Assembly (NCBI GenBank): GCA_023663905.1
Contig: JAMPGO010000001.1
Location: 575,348-639,347, forward strand
DNA length: 64,000 nucleotides
DNA from: Ruminococcus flavefaciens
GTDB lineage: Bacteria > Bacillota > Clostridia > Oscillospirales > Ruminococcaceae
Direction: 5' to 3'
Notes under the pieces: generated by a model
What the model was told of the DNA's origin: nothing
The model's database searches: none
The model's input: only the letters and a program-made list of their open reading frames with translations
Program-made: the position numbers and the translations under genes
Part shown: positions 14,651 to 23,365 of the stretch, in pieces
Position numbering within the stretch: position 1 is the first letter of the stretch
Layout of the letters: the number at the start of each line of letters is the position of its first letter

Positions 14651-15586
14651 CCTCTGTTCACACTGCTGGAGGATTTCGGCTATCTGCCGAGAATTGCGTT
14701 CAATCTTGATGGCTGTTTCAGATGTTCGGGAGCGTGCGGAAAACAGGCGATTACTATGTCAATGGGACTGGGCTGTAATGCCTGCGGAGTTACAGGTTGC
14801 AGGATTATCGATTCCCCGAGAGAACGGCTTATAGCTGTAATCACGAACAGCTTTATGCTGTGCAACGGTCGATTTCCTACGGTTATAGCCGTCATAACGA
14901 TGTTCTTCATAACCTTCGGAGGATTTGCAGGGTCTGTGCTGTCGGGAGCTGTACTTCTCGGGGTGATTCTGCTCGGAGTATTTGCAACGCTCGCAGTATC
15001 ATATGCGCTTTCCAAAACCGTACTCAAAGGCGAATCCAGCTCCTATACGCTCGAATTACCGCCCTACCGCCGTCCGCAGATTGGAAAAGTGCTTGTACGT
15101 TCGCTTCTTGACAGGACTGTTTTTGTACTCGGCAGAGCGTGTACGGCTTCGATTCCGTGCGGACTGGTCATATGGCTTCTCGCCAATATAAAAGCAGGAG
15201 ATATATCGCTTCTGGCGCATATATCGGGATTTTTAGACCCTCTAGGCTCTCTTATGGGACTGGACGGTGTAATTCTGCTTGCCTTTATACTGGGATTTCC
15301 CGCAAACGAAATAGTCGTACCGATAATTCTTATGTCGTATATGTCGCAGGGCAGTCTTGTTGAAATGAGCGACAATACGGAACTTTGGGCGGTACTTGTC
15401 GCCAACGGCTGGACGATGAAAACCGCTCTGTGTATGATTATATTCACGGTATTCCACTTCCCTTGCGCCACAACCTGTATGACGATAAAAAAAGAAACAG
15501 GCAGTTGGAAATGGACGATTCTTAGCTTCGCACTTCCCACTGCCATAGGTATGTTTCTATGTACTGTTATTAATTTATTTGGCTAA
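14639..15586 (+). pseudogene. feoB: feoB 3' part (membrane core), separated from its start by the element
   Basis: From codon 14639 the frame reads AIFFPLFTLLEDFGYLPR, which continues exactly the …SVMLPPM end of the 5' fragment. It holds the Cys-rich FeoB segment (CFRCSGACGKQ, GLGCNACGVTGC), CNGRFPTVIAVITMFF, and the remaining membrane helices to INLFG. About 315 codons, intact, no frameshift. Without the element it would complete a 609-residue FeoB, compact for the family. No start codon with a Shine-Dalgarno is seen here, so the fragment is probably silent. It overlaps the convergent symporter gene by 12 bp. Confidence 0.92.
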
Positions 15587-17371
15587 TCTTGCGAAATAAA
15601 GCTCGGAATACTTCTTGTATTCCATACGGAACTGCTCATCATTTTCCTTGACATCGCTGAGATAAGCGTGGATATTTGTTTTCTCGTCGGTCTCAATCAG
15701 ACAGCCTGCAATATTTGAGCAGTGGTCGGAAATGCGCTCCAGATTAGTGAGTATATCCTGAAAAATATAGCCCAGCTCAACGGTGCATTCGTCATTCTGC
15801 AAACGGCAGATATGGCGGTTTTTGAGTTCCGTGCTGAGATTGTCAACGACTTCCTCAATAGGTTCAACCCTGTGTGCGGAAGCAAGGTCGTCGTTTTTGT
15901 AGGAGCTGAACGCTATATCGATGATTTCATATATAGCGTCGGAAATAACTTTGATTTCGTTGATACATTCGTCCGAAAATCTTATGCCCTTTTCCTGAAT
16001 TTCCTGAACGGATTCAATAAGATTTACAGCGTGGTCGGAGATACGCTCGAAATTGCCCACACAGTGCATCATCTTTGAAACAGTACGGCTGTCCTTGCCC
16101 GTGATACTGCTTTTGGAGAGCTTTACAAGATAGCCGTTTATCTTATCCTCGTATTTGTCAATCAAATCCTCGGAATCAATAACACCCTGCGCTTTTTTCT
16201 CGTCATAAGGTTCTGACAGAAGCGAAATAGCGTCGTTTATGGCTTCTTTGGTAATGTCAGCCATTGCAAGCGACGTACCACGACAGGCTTCAACCGCAAC
16301 ACTGGGAGTTGCAAGGAAACGTGTATCAAGTGCGGCGAAAACGTCTGTTTCTTCGGAATTGCCCTTCTTATCACGGATGATAAGGTGCGAGAGCTTTACA
16401 AGCTGTTTTGAGAACGGCATAAGCAGAAGCGTAATAGCAACATTGAAAACAGTGTGCATAAGAGCTATTCCGACATATCCGACAGTATTATTCATTATAT
16501 TGCCGAAAGCCGTAAAATTCTCCAGCAGAAGCGAAACAGGAAGAAGAATAAGTACACCGATTATTTTAACTGAAATATGTATACAGGCAACACGCTTTGC
16601 ATCTCTGCTTACACCTATGCTTGAAATAAGTGCTGTAACACAAGTACCAACATTAAGTCCCATAATAATGGGAAGCGCCATACCATAAGTAAGTCCGCCA
16701 GAAGCCGAAAACGCCATAAGAATACCTATAGAGCCGGCTGAACTCTGAATTATTCCGGTGAAAACAGCTCCGACCAGAACACCGAGAACAGGATTTTCAA
16801 AAGCTGTAAGAATTTGTTTGAACTGTTCTGATTCTGCAAGAGGGTCAACAGAATGTTTCATCAGGTCCATACCTGTCATAAGTACAGAGAAGCCTACAAA
16901 AATACGTCCTATATCCTTTTTCTTAGCCTTTTTGCAAGCCATAATCATAATAATGCCGACGAGTGCAAGAAGAGGCGAGAAGGATTCGGGCTTGAGAAGC
17001 TGAAGCAGAAAACTTCCTATTCCGCCATCATTTCCGCTGTCAATGCCGCCGAGACTGAGAATCCACGCAGTAAAAGTTGTGCCTATATCTGCGCCGAAAC
17101 ATACGGCAACAGTATCGACAAGAGCCATAATGCCCGAGTTTACAAAGCCGACAAGCATAACGGTCATAGCCGACGACGACTGAATAGCGATAGTCACGAC
17201 CATACCGAGAATAATCGCCATAAACTTGTTGGAAGTCATTTTTTTAAGTGCGACTTCCATTTTACCGCCCGCAAGCTTTTCCAGACCTGTTGACATTACA
17301 TTCATTCCGTAGAGGAAGAAAGCAAGTCCTCCGAGCATAGTAAAAATATTGAATACCGAGAAATCTTCCAT
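15575..17371 (-). CDS. Na+/phosphate symporter family protein with C-terminal PhoU-like domain
   Basis: 598 residues, start behind AAGGAG. The membrane half (1-330) has two Na/Pi-cotransporter repeats with the hallmark QSSSA (AIQSSSAMTVMLVG and IIQSSAGSIGILMA) and GADIGTT/GLNVGTC. The last 220 residues are helical, like PhoU (SKMMHCVGNFERISDHAVNL and LGYIFQDILTNLERISDHCSNIA repeat the E-R-I-x-D-H metal-site motif). The family imports phosphate with sodium; the PhoU part may sense or gate. It is monocistronic. Confidence 0.88.
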   Translation of the reverse strand: MEDFSVFNIFTMLGGLAFFLYGMNVMSTGLEKLAGGKMEVALKKMTSNKFMAIILGMVVTIAIQSSSAMTVMLVGFVNSGIMALVDTVAVCFGADIGTTFTAWILSLGGIDSGNDGGIGSFLLQLLKPESFSPLLALVGIIMIMACKKAKKKDIGRIFVGFSVLMTGMDLMKHSVDPLAESEQFKQILTAFENPVLGVLVGAVFTGIIQSSAGSIGILMAFSASGGLTYGMALPIIMGLNVGTCVTALISSIGVSRDAKRVACIHISVKIIGVLILLPVSLLLENFTAFGNIMNNTVGYVGIALMHTVFNVAITLLLMPFSKQLVKLSHLIIRDKKGNSEETDVFAALDTRFLATPSVAVEACRGTSLAMADITKEAINDAISLLSEPYDEKKAQGVIDSEDLIDKYEDKINGYLVKLSKSSITGKDSRTVSKMMHCVGNFERISDHAVNLIESVQEIQEKGIRFSDECINEIKVISDAIYEIIDIAFSSYKNDDLASAHRVEPIEEVVDNLSTELKNRHICRLQNDECTVELGYIFQDILTNLERISDHCSNIAGCLIETDEKTNIHAYLSDVKENDEQFRMEYKKYSELYFARLAK

Positions 17372-17419
17372 AAAATTTGCTCCTTGAATTTTTTTGCGGA
17401 TTTATACACCCGTACTTTA

Positions 17420-17447
17420 ATTATACCATAAGTAAAAAAACAGTCAA
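17420..17447 (-). promoter_or_regulatory. promoter of the Na/Pi symporter gene
   Basis: Minus strand TTGACT (17447-17442) and TATAAT (17425-17420) with a 16-bp spacer, about 50 bp upstream of the start codon. Confidence 0.65.
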
Positions 17448-17483
17448 TAGAATCCGCCCAGATTTTACAGAGATTTAACATAA

Positions 17484-17522
17484 CAAAAAAACAGTCCTGC
17501 CGTTGTGTGCAGAACTGTTCTT
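17484..17522 (-). terminator. terminator of the small-protein gene
   Basis: AACAGT-C-CTGC / GCAG-A-ACTGTT hairpin (one mismatch) with a T-run on the minus strand, just after the stop at 17530. Confidence 0.65.
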
Positions 17523-17529
17523 TGTCGGA

Positions 17530-17727
17530 TTAATAATACAAGCCTCTTCTGTCAGCTTCTTCTTTAAGAATAGCGAGCGTTCTTTCGTGCGCACCGTTGC
17601 CGTCGCTGTCCTCAATCTTCTGCTGAAGGTCAAGTATCTGTTTTATAAGACCCGTGTCAGGAGCCTGCTTTGCCATAGACTTGACTTTTCTGTCAACAGC
17701 ATCATTCATACTATCAAAAAATCCCAT
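17530..17727 (-). CDS. small conserved-looking cytoplasmic protein of unknown function
   Basis: 65 residues. ATG 17727 is chosen because GAGGAGG is correctly spaced; the in-frame GTG at 17736 overlaps that site. The sequence is charged and helical (MGFFDSMNDAVDRKV … LIKQILDLQQKIEDSDG … RRGLYY), with no signal or membrane helix. A TATAAT box with a TTCACT -35 at 17 bp lies upstream and a terminator downstream, so it is an independent gene. Function unknown. Confidence 0.65.
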   Translation of the reverse strand: MGFFDSMNDAVDRKVKSMAKQAPDTGLIKQILDLQQKIEDSDGNGAHERTLAILKEEADRRGLYY

Positions 17728-17786
17728 TTTTTTCACCTCCTCATCTGATAATATGATTATACTACATCAGAATAAAAAAGTGAATA

Positions 17787-17828
17787 CAAAACAGTTCCGC
17801 AAAAAAATTTATTTTTCGGAACTGTTTT
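17787..17828 (-). terminator. terminator of the rnr-lipoprotein-HTH operon
   Basis: AACAGTTCCG (17790-17799) pairs with CGGAACTGTT (17817-17826) and is flanked by A and T runs; it lies 40 bp after the HTH gene stop. Confidence 0.8.
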
Positions 17829-17867
17829 GACTTGACAGATGAAAAAATCCCGTTTCGCCGTGAAATT

Positions 17868-18074
17868 CTATTTATAAAACTGTGGGTTATCCGTACGTTC
17901 AAGAAGGTAGTCAATTGATACCTGAAAATAGTCCGCAATAGCTATCAGACTGCGGTAATCGGCTTCTCTCGCTCCTGTTTCATACCTGCTTATTGTATTC
18001 TGAGACATATTCAGCTCAATCGCTAACCTTTGCTGAGTAATTTTCCTTTTTTCCCTTAACTCTTTCAATCTCAT
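17868..18074 (-). CDS. XRE-family helix-turn-helix regulator
   Basis: 68 residues, essentially a single Cro/C1-type HTH: LREKRKITQQRLAIELNMSQ NTISRYETG is split here at residue 24 into the first helices and the recognition helix, followed by the usual YLLERTDNP end. It lies 18 bp after the lipoprotein gene with a weak ribosome site, so it is probably translated from the rnr transcript. It probably binds DNA as a dimer; the target is unknown. Confidence 0.85.
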   Translation of the reverse strand: MRLKELREKRKITQQRLAIELNMSQNTISRYETGAREADYRSLIAIADYFQVSIDYLLERTDNPQFYK

Positions 18075-18092
18075 AATACAGCGTATTTCAAA

Positions 18093-18902
18093 CTAATACG
18101 GCATTCTGAACTTCGCCACACGCCACGCACCGTCGGAGTCAACGGAGATAACAAAATCCTCGTCGGAAGTATACGGTTCATTGCCGAAATCGTCTCCGCT
18201 GTAGTAATTTGTCACAGTAAAGGCAATCTCGCTTTCAGAGCGTGAATTTATCGCAGTAATCACCGATTTCTCGTAGAAAATATCCGCACCTCTCGCTCCG
18301 TTAAGGCAATATGCACGTCCGTCAGCCTCTGTGAATACCTCATCAAGCGTATCGGGGTAGTTTTCGCTGAAAATCCTGTGATAATCGGCACGCACATCGG
18401 CAAGGGAATTTATTCCCTCTGTGGTAATAAGATAGCAGTCCCAGCCGAACTTATTCTGCGCTGTCTGACTTGTATCAAGCTCATAGGGCGAGCCTACAGT
18501 GTAATCCCATTCGGTTTTGCAGGCGGACTGGAACAGCGCAAGGGCAGCTGAAATAAGCTCCTCGTCGGACTGCTCCTCAACAGGAGTATCAAAAACAATG
18601 CCGTCGCTTACGTCGATATTGTCGTTATTTTCAGCGGTTGTGGCTGTTGTTTCCGTGACTGTTTCCGCTGTGGATTCTGCTGTTGTCTGAACCGATTCTG
18701 TTGTTGCGGGCTGTTTCGTAGTGCTGACCTGCTCCGTTTCTGCCGGCTCGGTATCTGCGGAAGTCACAGGCGATGTGCTTTCGGAAGTCACAACAGAAAT
18801 TTCGGAACTGCTCTGCTCACCGCTTTCGCCCTGCTTATCTCCGCACGCTGAAAAAGTACAGATTAAAGAAGTCATAACTAACATCAAAACAAGTTTTTTC
18901 AT
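18093..18902 (-). CDS. secreted lipoprotein of unknown function with Ser/Thr-rich linker
   Basis: 269 residues from ATG 18902, whose GAGGAGGAATAAG site lies inside the end of rnr. Signal peptide with lipobox FSAC (Cys about 20), then a low-complexity Ser/Thr/Glu linker (about 25-90) typical of envelope lipoproteins, then a globular domain of about 170 residues ending SVDSDGAWRVAKFRMPY. The end looks like an NTF2/DUF-type accumulation of strands, but no family is certain. Same operon as RNase R and the HTH gene; no obvious functional link. Confidence 0.75.
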   Translation of the reverse strand: MKKLVLMLVMTSLICTFSACGDKQGESGEQSSSEISVVTSESTSPVTSADTEPAETEQVSTTKQPATTESVQTTAESTAETVTETTATTAENNDNIDVSDGIVFDTPVEEQSDEELISAALALFQSACKTEWDYTVGSPYELDTSQTAQNKFGWDCYLITTEGINSLADVRADYHRIFSENYPDTLDEVFTEADGRAYCLNGARGADIFYEKSVITAINSRSESEIAFTVTNYYSGDDFGNEPYTSDEDFVISVDSDGAWRVAKFRMPY

Positions 18903-18903
18903 C

Positions 18904-21060
18904 TTATTCCTCCTCGTCAAGAACAAAGTCAATATTTCCACTGCTCACGTCAACGGAAGCGCACAGAACCTGCACGGTATTGCCAAGCTCATAGGAAACA
19001 CCGCTGAATTTTTCTGTGAGTGCAACAGGCTCGGAATAATCATATTCGCCCTCGGGAAGCGTGCGTATGTGTACAAGTCCCTCAACGGAATTGGGAAGCT
19101 CCGCATAGAAGCCGTATTCCGTAACTCCCGAGATTTTCGCCGTAAAGCTCTCGCCGATATGTTTCTTCATATACTCGGCTTTATAGCAGTCCTCGCACTC
19201 TCTTTCAACCGCAACGGCACGAAGTTCGGCAGACGACGATTTTTCAGAAGCATTCACAGCAAAACTGCCGTATCTCTTTGCAAGCCACTTTTCATCGTAT
19301 CCTGCAAGAATATCAGTAATAATCCTGTGTATTGCCAAATCGGGATAACGGCGTATCGGCGACGTAAAATGGGCATAATCGTCAAGCACAAGACCGAAAT
19401 GACCCAGCGGTTCTTCAGAATACTTAGCCTTGGACATCGAACGCAGTACCATCATATTTACAGCCTGAAACTTCTCTGTGCCTCGTGCATTTTCAAGTAT
19501 CTGTGAAGCGTGTGCAGGCTTAAATTCAGTAAAATGGGGATATTCTATGTGAAGCTTGGTGAGAAGTTCGCACAGAGTAGCAGTCTTTTCTTCGGGCGGA
19601 GCTTCGTGTACACGGTAAACAAACGGAACATTCTTTTCCCTTGCAAGCTTCGCCGCCGCTTCATTTGCACACAGCATAAATTCCTCTATAATACGCTCCG
19701 ACTTTCCACGTTCACGTGGCTGAATATCAACACATATGCCGTTTTCGTCGATTATCAGCTTGCTTACCGTCGTTTCAAGCTCAGGAGCGTGACGGCGCTT
19801 TTTCCTTGCAATCAGAACATCGGCAAGCTCGTCAATCAGCGGTATCTCACTTGCTACGCAGTCGTATTTCGCCAGTATATTATCATCTGCCGTGCCGTCA
19901 AGAATCCTGTTTATCTCGGAATACACACCTTTGACTCTCGACCTGATAACGCTTTTGCAGAAGCGGTAGCCTAGCATTGCGCCGTCCGTATCAAGTTCCA
20001 TAAATGCCGACAGAGTAAGCCTGTCCTCATCGGGATTCAGCGAGCATATACCGTTTGAGAGTTCTTTCGGAAGCATAGGAATAACCTTGTCCGCATAGTA
20101 GATACTTGTGCCACGTCTGAGAGCCTCTTTGTCAAGCGAGCTGTTGCCACGGACATAGTGCGAAACGTCGGCGATGTGTACTCCCAGAAGCCAGCCCTTT
20201 TCCGTGCGTTCAACAGAAACAGCGTCATCGAGGTCTTTGGATTCCGCACCGTCTATGGTAAAAATGGGCAGATGTCGCAAATCCTCACGGTTATTGAAGC
20301 TGTATTCCTGCACACCGCCCTCTTCGATTTTATGGGCTTCTTTAAGAACGTCGTCGGGAAAATCCTTTTCAACACCGTGCAGGACGAGAATTGATTCCGC
20401 ACAGGAAGAAGCAAGCTCACTGCTTCCGAAAACGGAAACAACACGAACCTTATGCTCAGCGTGTCTTTTTCCTCTGTGGGTGATTTCCGCAAGAACCTTA
20501 TCGCCCTCGCTGTACGGAACGCTTCCCTTTTCGATTATGATATGAGTATTCGGCGAAACATCGGGAACGAGATACAGGCTTCCTTCTGTGTATTCAATCA
20601 GACCCGTCATTTCATTGCTACCGAAGCTGAGAATATCAACAACCTCGCCCTCGGGTTCGCCAGAACGTGACGGTATATCGGAAATAAGCACCCTGTCACG
20701 AGGCATAGCGCCGAGCATACATTTTCCCGGGATAAAATATTCCGTGCCGTCGTCGGTCATTGCGAATCCGAAAGTACGGCTGAGACGTGTAATCTCGCCG
20801 GTACGCATTCCGAGACGTGAAGCAAGAGCCGTTTTCATACCCTTGCGCATAACAACAATACCCTCCGTGCGGAGTTCATCGAACGCTTTAACGAAGTTAT
20901 CCCTGCCCGCTTTTTTTGTACGGCACTTTTTCTCAAGCTCAGCGACAGGCATAAGCTTCTTGCCCGACGACTGCAAAAAAGTGACGATTTTATTCTTATA
21001 GCTCTCAACGCTGATACCTGCGCTGACGGCTGAATGTTTTTTCTTTGATTTTCCTGACAT
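18904..21060 (-). CDS. rnr: ribonuclease R (3'-5' exoribonuclease)
   Basis: 718 residues, start behind GAGGTG. N-terminal winged-helix, cold-shock domains (GEITRLSRTFGFAMTD), the RNB catalytic domain with the Asp cluster (FTIDGAESKDLDDAVSVE, then LGVHIADVSHYV), LYADKVIPMLP-like region (YYADKVIPMLPKELSNG) and a C-terminal S1 domain (FTAKISGVTEYGFYAEL). It degrades structured RNA hydrolytically to short oligomers. Position next to secG is conserved in Firmicutes (secG-rnr-smpB). Confidence 0.95.
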   Translation of the reverse strand: MSGKSKKKHSAVSAGISVESYKNKIVTFLQSSGKKLMPVAELEKKCRTKKAGRDNFVKAFDELRTEGIVVMRKGMKTALASRLGMRTGEITRLSRTFGFAMTDDGTEYFIPGKCMLGAMPRDRVLISDIPSRSGEPEGEVVDILSFGSNEMTGLIEYTEGSLYLVPDVSPNTHIIIEKGSVPYSEGDKVLAEITHRGKRHAEHKVRVVSVFGSSELASSCAESILVLHGVEKDFPDDVLKEAHKIEEGGVQEYSFNNREDLRHLPIFTIDGAESKDLDDAVSVERTEKGWLLGVHIADVSHYVRGNSSLDKEALRRGTSIYYADKVIPMLPKELSNGICSLNPDEDRLTLSAFMELDTDGAMLGYRFCKSVIRSRVKGVYSEINRILDGTADDNILAKYDCVASEIPLIDELADVLIARKKRRHAPELETTVSKLIIDENGICVDIQPRERGKSERIIEEFMLCANEAAAKLAREKNVPFVYRVHEAPPEEKTATLCELLTKLHIEYPHFTEFKPAHASQILENARGTEKFQAVNMMVLRSMSKAKYSEEPLGHFGLVLDDYAHFTSPIRRYPDLAIHRIITDILAGYDEKWLAKRYGSFAVNASEKSSSAELRAVAVERECEDCYKAEYMKKHIGESFTAKISGVTEYGFYAELPNSVEGLVHIRTLPEGEYDYSEPVALTEKFSGVSYELGNTVQVLCASVDVSSGNIDFVLDEEE

Positions 21061-21080
21061 ATTCTGAACACCTCTAATTA

Positions 21081-21112
21081 AAAAAGCCCTATGACGGCAG
21101 TCACAGGGCAGA
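21081..21112 (-). terminator. hairpin terminator between secG and rnr
   Basis: AAAAAGCCCT-A-TGAC ggca GTCA-C-AGGGC; on the minus strand the second arm is followed by TTTTTT. It lies after the secG stop. Confidence 0.75.
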
Positions 21113-21124
21113 TTCTTTCTTTAC

Positions 21125-21385
21125 TTACTTATCGGTAAAAATCGGGATAATATTCACCGCAAGAGTTATCACAAAAAGAATTATTCCGCAAGTTCTTGTA
21201 AACTTTGCAAGGATAGCCTCACGGCTTCTGCCTTCATTCTTTCCGTAGAATGAGTCAGAGCTTGCACCTGTGAGTGCAGAAGTCATACTGTCCTGTGATT
21301 TCTGTTCCTGTGCGAGACAGAGAACGATAATAACGATACACGCAATGATAAGAACTGCTCCGCCGATTATTTCAAGTACGCTCAT
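21125..21385 (-). CDS. secG: SecG, preprotein translocase subunit
   Basis: 86 residues from ATG 21385 behind GGAGG; the longer frame is unsupported. Two membrane helices (5-25 and 62-82) flank a cytoplasmic loop with LAQEQKSQDS and SDSFYGKN, the usual SecG pattern. It stimulates SecYEG translocation. Upstream of rnr, as in many Firmicutes; a terminator separates them, so expression may be partly independent. Confidence 0.88.
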   Translation of the reverse strand: MSVLEIIGGAVLIIACIVIIVLCLAQEQKSQDSMTSALTGASSDSFYGKNEGRSREAILAKFTRTCGIILFVITLAVNIIPIFTDK

Positions 21386-21606
21386 AAAATTGACCTCCAG
21401 TAGTATTATAACACAGCCTTTGCTGATTATTTCAGATAACATTTTTATTATATCATAAAATGCAGAATTTTGCAAGTATCGCAGAGTAAAAAAGCGAGAG
21501 ATTTTTTATATGGATTTTTGTGGAAATGTCACAATATTTTTCGGGAATAGAATTATTCCGTGCTGAATATAATGCAAAAGAAATAATTTTTTAAGGAGAA
21601 TTTATT

Positions 21607-21885
21607 ATGCAGGACAAGAATATTAAAAAAGACCATAATATTATCATCGAGAACAGGCAGAGTATGAGCATATCGGGCATAACGGACGTTGACAGCTTTG
21701 ACGAAAAGGCTATATGCCTGTACACACAGCTTGGAGAGCTTACTGTTCAGGGACGTGAGCTTCACATTGATTCTATGAGCGTGGAGACAGGCGATATGAC
21801 GATAACAGGCGATATATGGGCGGTTATATACGGCGACCGTGACAGGAAGAATCCGATTTCAGCACTCGGGAGACTGTTCAGATGA
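21607..21885 (+). CDS. yabP: YabP-family sporulation protein
   Basis: 92 residues behind AAGGAG. YabP pattern: HNIIIENRQSMSISGITDVDSFDE … LYTQLGELTVQGRELHIDSMSVETGDM … GLxGDI, ending in GRLF. In Bacillus it is a mother-cell protein needed for sporulation, with a YabQ partner. It overlaps yabQ by 4 bp (ATGA). Confidence 0.9.
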   Translation: MQDKNIKKDHNIIIENRQSMSISGITDVDSFDEKAICLYTQLGELTVQGRELHIDSMSVETGDMTITGDIWAVIYGDRDRKNPISALGRLFR

Positions 21886-22430
21886 ACGTTCCGGAAACAT
21901 TTTTCAGCGTGCAGGAAGAAATGCTGTTGTTTCTGTTATCGTGCGTTGCAGGAGTATTCATCGGCATTTTCTACGATGTTTTCCGTACACTGCGGATAAT
22001 GGTGAAACATAATTTCTTTTTTGTGATAGCGGAGGACGTGCTTTTTCTCGCCTGCTATGCCGTATTTCTGTCGGCTTTTGCGTCGGTTCAGGCAAGAGGC
22101 GAGCTGAGATTTTATTTCATCATAGGAAATGCCATAGGATTCACGCTGTATTTTTTCACTCTCGGCATTTTCGTAATACGCACCCTGAAGAAATTTTTCG
22201 GATTTCTGGGCAGGATTTTTTCTCCCATTAAAGCTTTATATGTAATTTTATGCAAAAAAGCAAGGGGTAAATTTGTAGGAAACTCCAAAAATATTGCAAA
22301 ACGCATTAAAAAATCCGATTTGCTATTGCAAAATGATAAGGGTTTGTTGTATAATATAAGAGAATCTAAAAAGAGAAAGAACGTGAATATCGTTGCCGAA
22401 AAAAACGAAAGAAAAAACGGGAAAGATTAA
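21882..22430 (+). CDS. yabQ: YabQ-family spore cortex biosynthesis membrane protein
   Basis: 182 residues. Four hydrophobic helices within the first 110 residues (FFSVQEEMLLFLLSCVAGVFIGIFYDVFR is the family signature, read here as two pieces: FSVQEEMLLFLLSC and AGVFIGIFYDVFRTLR), then a long basic tail. It is needed for spore cortex formation in Bacillus. Overlaps yabP by 4 bp and divIC by 38 bp. Confidence 0.88.
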   Translation: MNVPETFFSVQEEMLLFLLSCVAGVFIGIFYDVFRTLRIMVKHNFFFVIAEDVLFLACYAVFLSAFASVQARGELRFYFIIGNAIGFTLYFFTLGIFVIRTLKKFFGFLGRIFSPIKALYVILCKKARGKFVGNSKNIAKRIKKSDLLLQNDKGLLYNIRESKKRKNVNIVAEKNERKNGKD

Positions 22431-22722
22431 CAGCAATCCCAAAAGAGGGCTGTTCAACTGGGGTCTCGTGAAAATTACAGCTACTGCGATGATTGTGGTA
22501 TGCACTGTTCTTCTTATCACGACCGAACAGGACTGTAAGGAGAAAGAACGTGAGCTTATCCACATTCAGTCAAGAATTGACGAGTATAACATCAAGAACG
22601 AAGATTTGAAAAGAACCCTCGAAAGCGACGACCTCTCAGCATATATGGAAAAAGTCGCCCTTGAGGAACGAGGTTATGCTTATCCGGACGAAAGACGTTT
22701 CTATGATACGTCAAGAGACTGA
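22393..22722 (+). CDS. divIC: DivIC/FtsL-type septum formation initiator
   Basis: 109 residues with a TTG start inside the end of yabQ. Basic N-terminus, one membrane helix (about 28-45, ATAMIVVCTVLLI), then a coiled coil (KEKERELIHIQSRIDEYNIKN) and the ALEERGYAYPDERRF end typical of DivIC. Part of the FtsL-DivIB-DivIC divisome subcomplex. The yabP-yabQ-divIC-yabR order supports it. The start is weakly supported (GAGAAAG as ribosome site). Confidence 0.82.
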   Translation: MPKKTKEKTGKINSNPKRGLFNWGLVKITATAMIVVCTVLLITTEQDCKEKERELIHIQSRIDEYNIKNEDLKRTLESDDLSAYMEKVALEERGYAYPDERRFYDTSRD

Positions 22723-22763
22723 TACGGTTTTATATTATTATTTATAAGGAGTTTTGTGTTTGT

Positions 22764-23201
22764 ATGCAGGTTGAAATCGGAAAAATCTATACCGGAAAGG
22801 TTAAAGGTATCGCCCAGTACGGTGCATTTATTGACATCGACGGCGGTGGAACAGGAATGGTACATATCTCAGAGATTGCCAACACGTTCGTCAATGAAAT
22901 CCGTGACCATCTCACAGAGGGTCAGGAGGTTAAGGTTAAAGTTATCGGCATAAACGAGCAGGGCAAGGTCAGCCTCTCTATCAAAAAGGCTGTCGATGAG
23001 AACGAGCCTTCCGAAAAGAAGAAATTCACTCCCAACAGAGAGCGCAAGAGCAAGCCTGTCGTCTGGGAGCCGAAAAAGCCTGTCCCGCAGTCTGAAATGA
23101 CTTTCGAGGATATGATTAGCCACTTCAAACAGTCCAGCGAAGAGAAGATGAGCGACCTTAAGAGAAGTACCGACAGAAAAAACAAGACAAAAAGAAAATG
23201 A
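22764..23201 (+). CDS. yabR: S1-domain RNA-binding protein (YabR-like)
   Basis: 145 residues behind AAGGAG. S1 domain at 1-72 (GKIYTGKVKGIAQYGAFIDI … GMVHISEI … VKVKVIGINEQGKVSLSIK), then a basic, disordered tail ending in KNKTKRK. S1 proteins of this type bind RNA or ribosomes; the in vivo role of YabR is not clear. Last gene of the sporulation/division cluster. Confidence 0.88.
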   Translation: MQVEIGKIYTGKVKGIAQYGAFIDIDGGGTGMVHISEIANTFVNEIRDHLTEGQEVKVKVIGINEQGKVSLSIKKAVDENEPSEKKKFTPNRERKSKPVVWEPKKPVPQSEMTFEDMISHFKQSSEEKMSDLKRSTDRKNKTKRK

Positions 23202-23209
23202 CATATCAG

Positions 23210-23238
23210 CTCTCCTTTTGCGGAGAGCTTTTTTTGTA
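23210..23238 (+). terminator. terminator of the yabP-yabR operon
   Basis: AGCTCTCC (23210-23217) pairs with GGAGAGCT (23224-23231), followed by TTTTTTT. Confidence 0.88.
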
Positions 23239-23287
23239 CAAAATGACAGTATTTGACAGGCTTTTTTGTAATTTATCGCCGATTCTA

Positions 23288-23316
23288 TTGACATAGCCGA
23301 TTTCATTTGATATAAT
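23288..23316 (+). promoter_or_regulatory. consensus sigma-A promoter of the polysaccharide operon
   Basis: TTGACA (23288-23293), 17-bp spacer, TATAAT (23311-23316): a perfect consensus. Transcription should start near 23323, which excludes the ATG at 23315 as start of the next gene. The leader has AGGAG at 23333-23337 and a 6-bp hairpin (GTGCGG/CCGCAC) before ATG 23366. Confidence 0.85.
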
Positions 23317-23365
23317 GAAATTTATAAATATAAGGAGATGTGCGGGATTTCTCCGCACTGAATTT

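Noticed and set aside
3217-15586. feoB broken by assembly error or frameshift
   Set aside because: The gap holds a coherent AT-rich mobile element and the two halves match at one codon with att-like ends.
23315-23365. ATG 23315 as start of the sugar transferase
   Set aside because: It overlaps the TATAAT box of a perfect consensus promoter.
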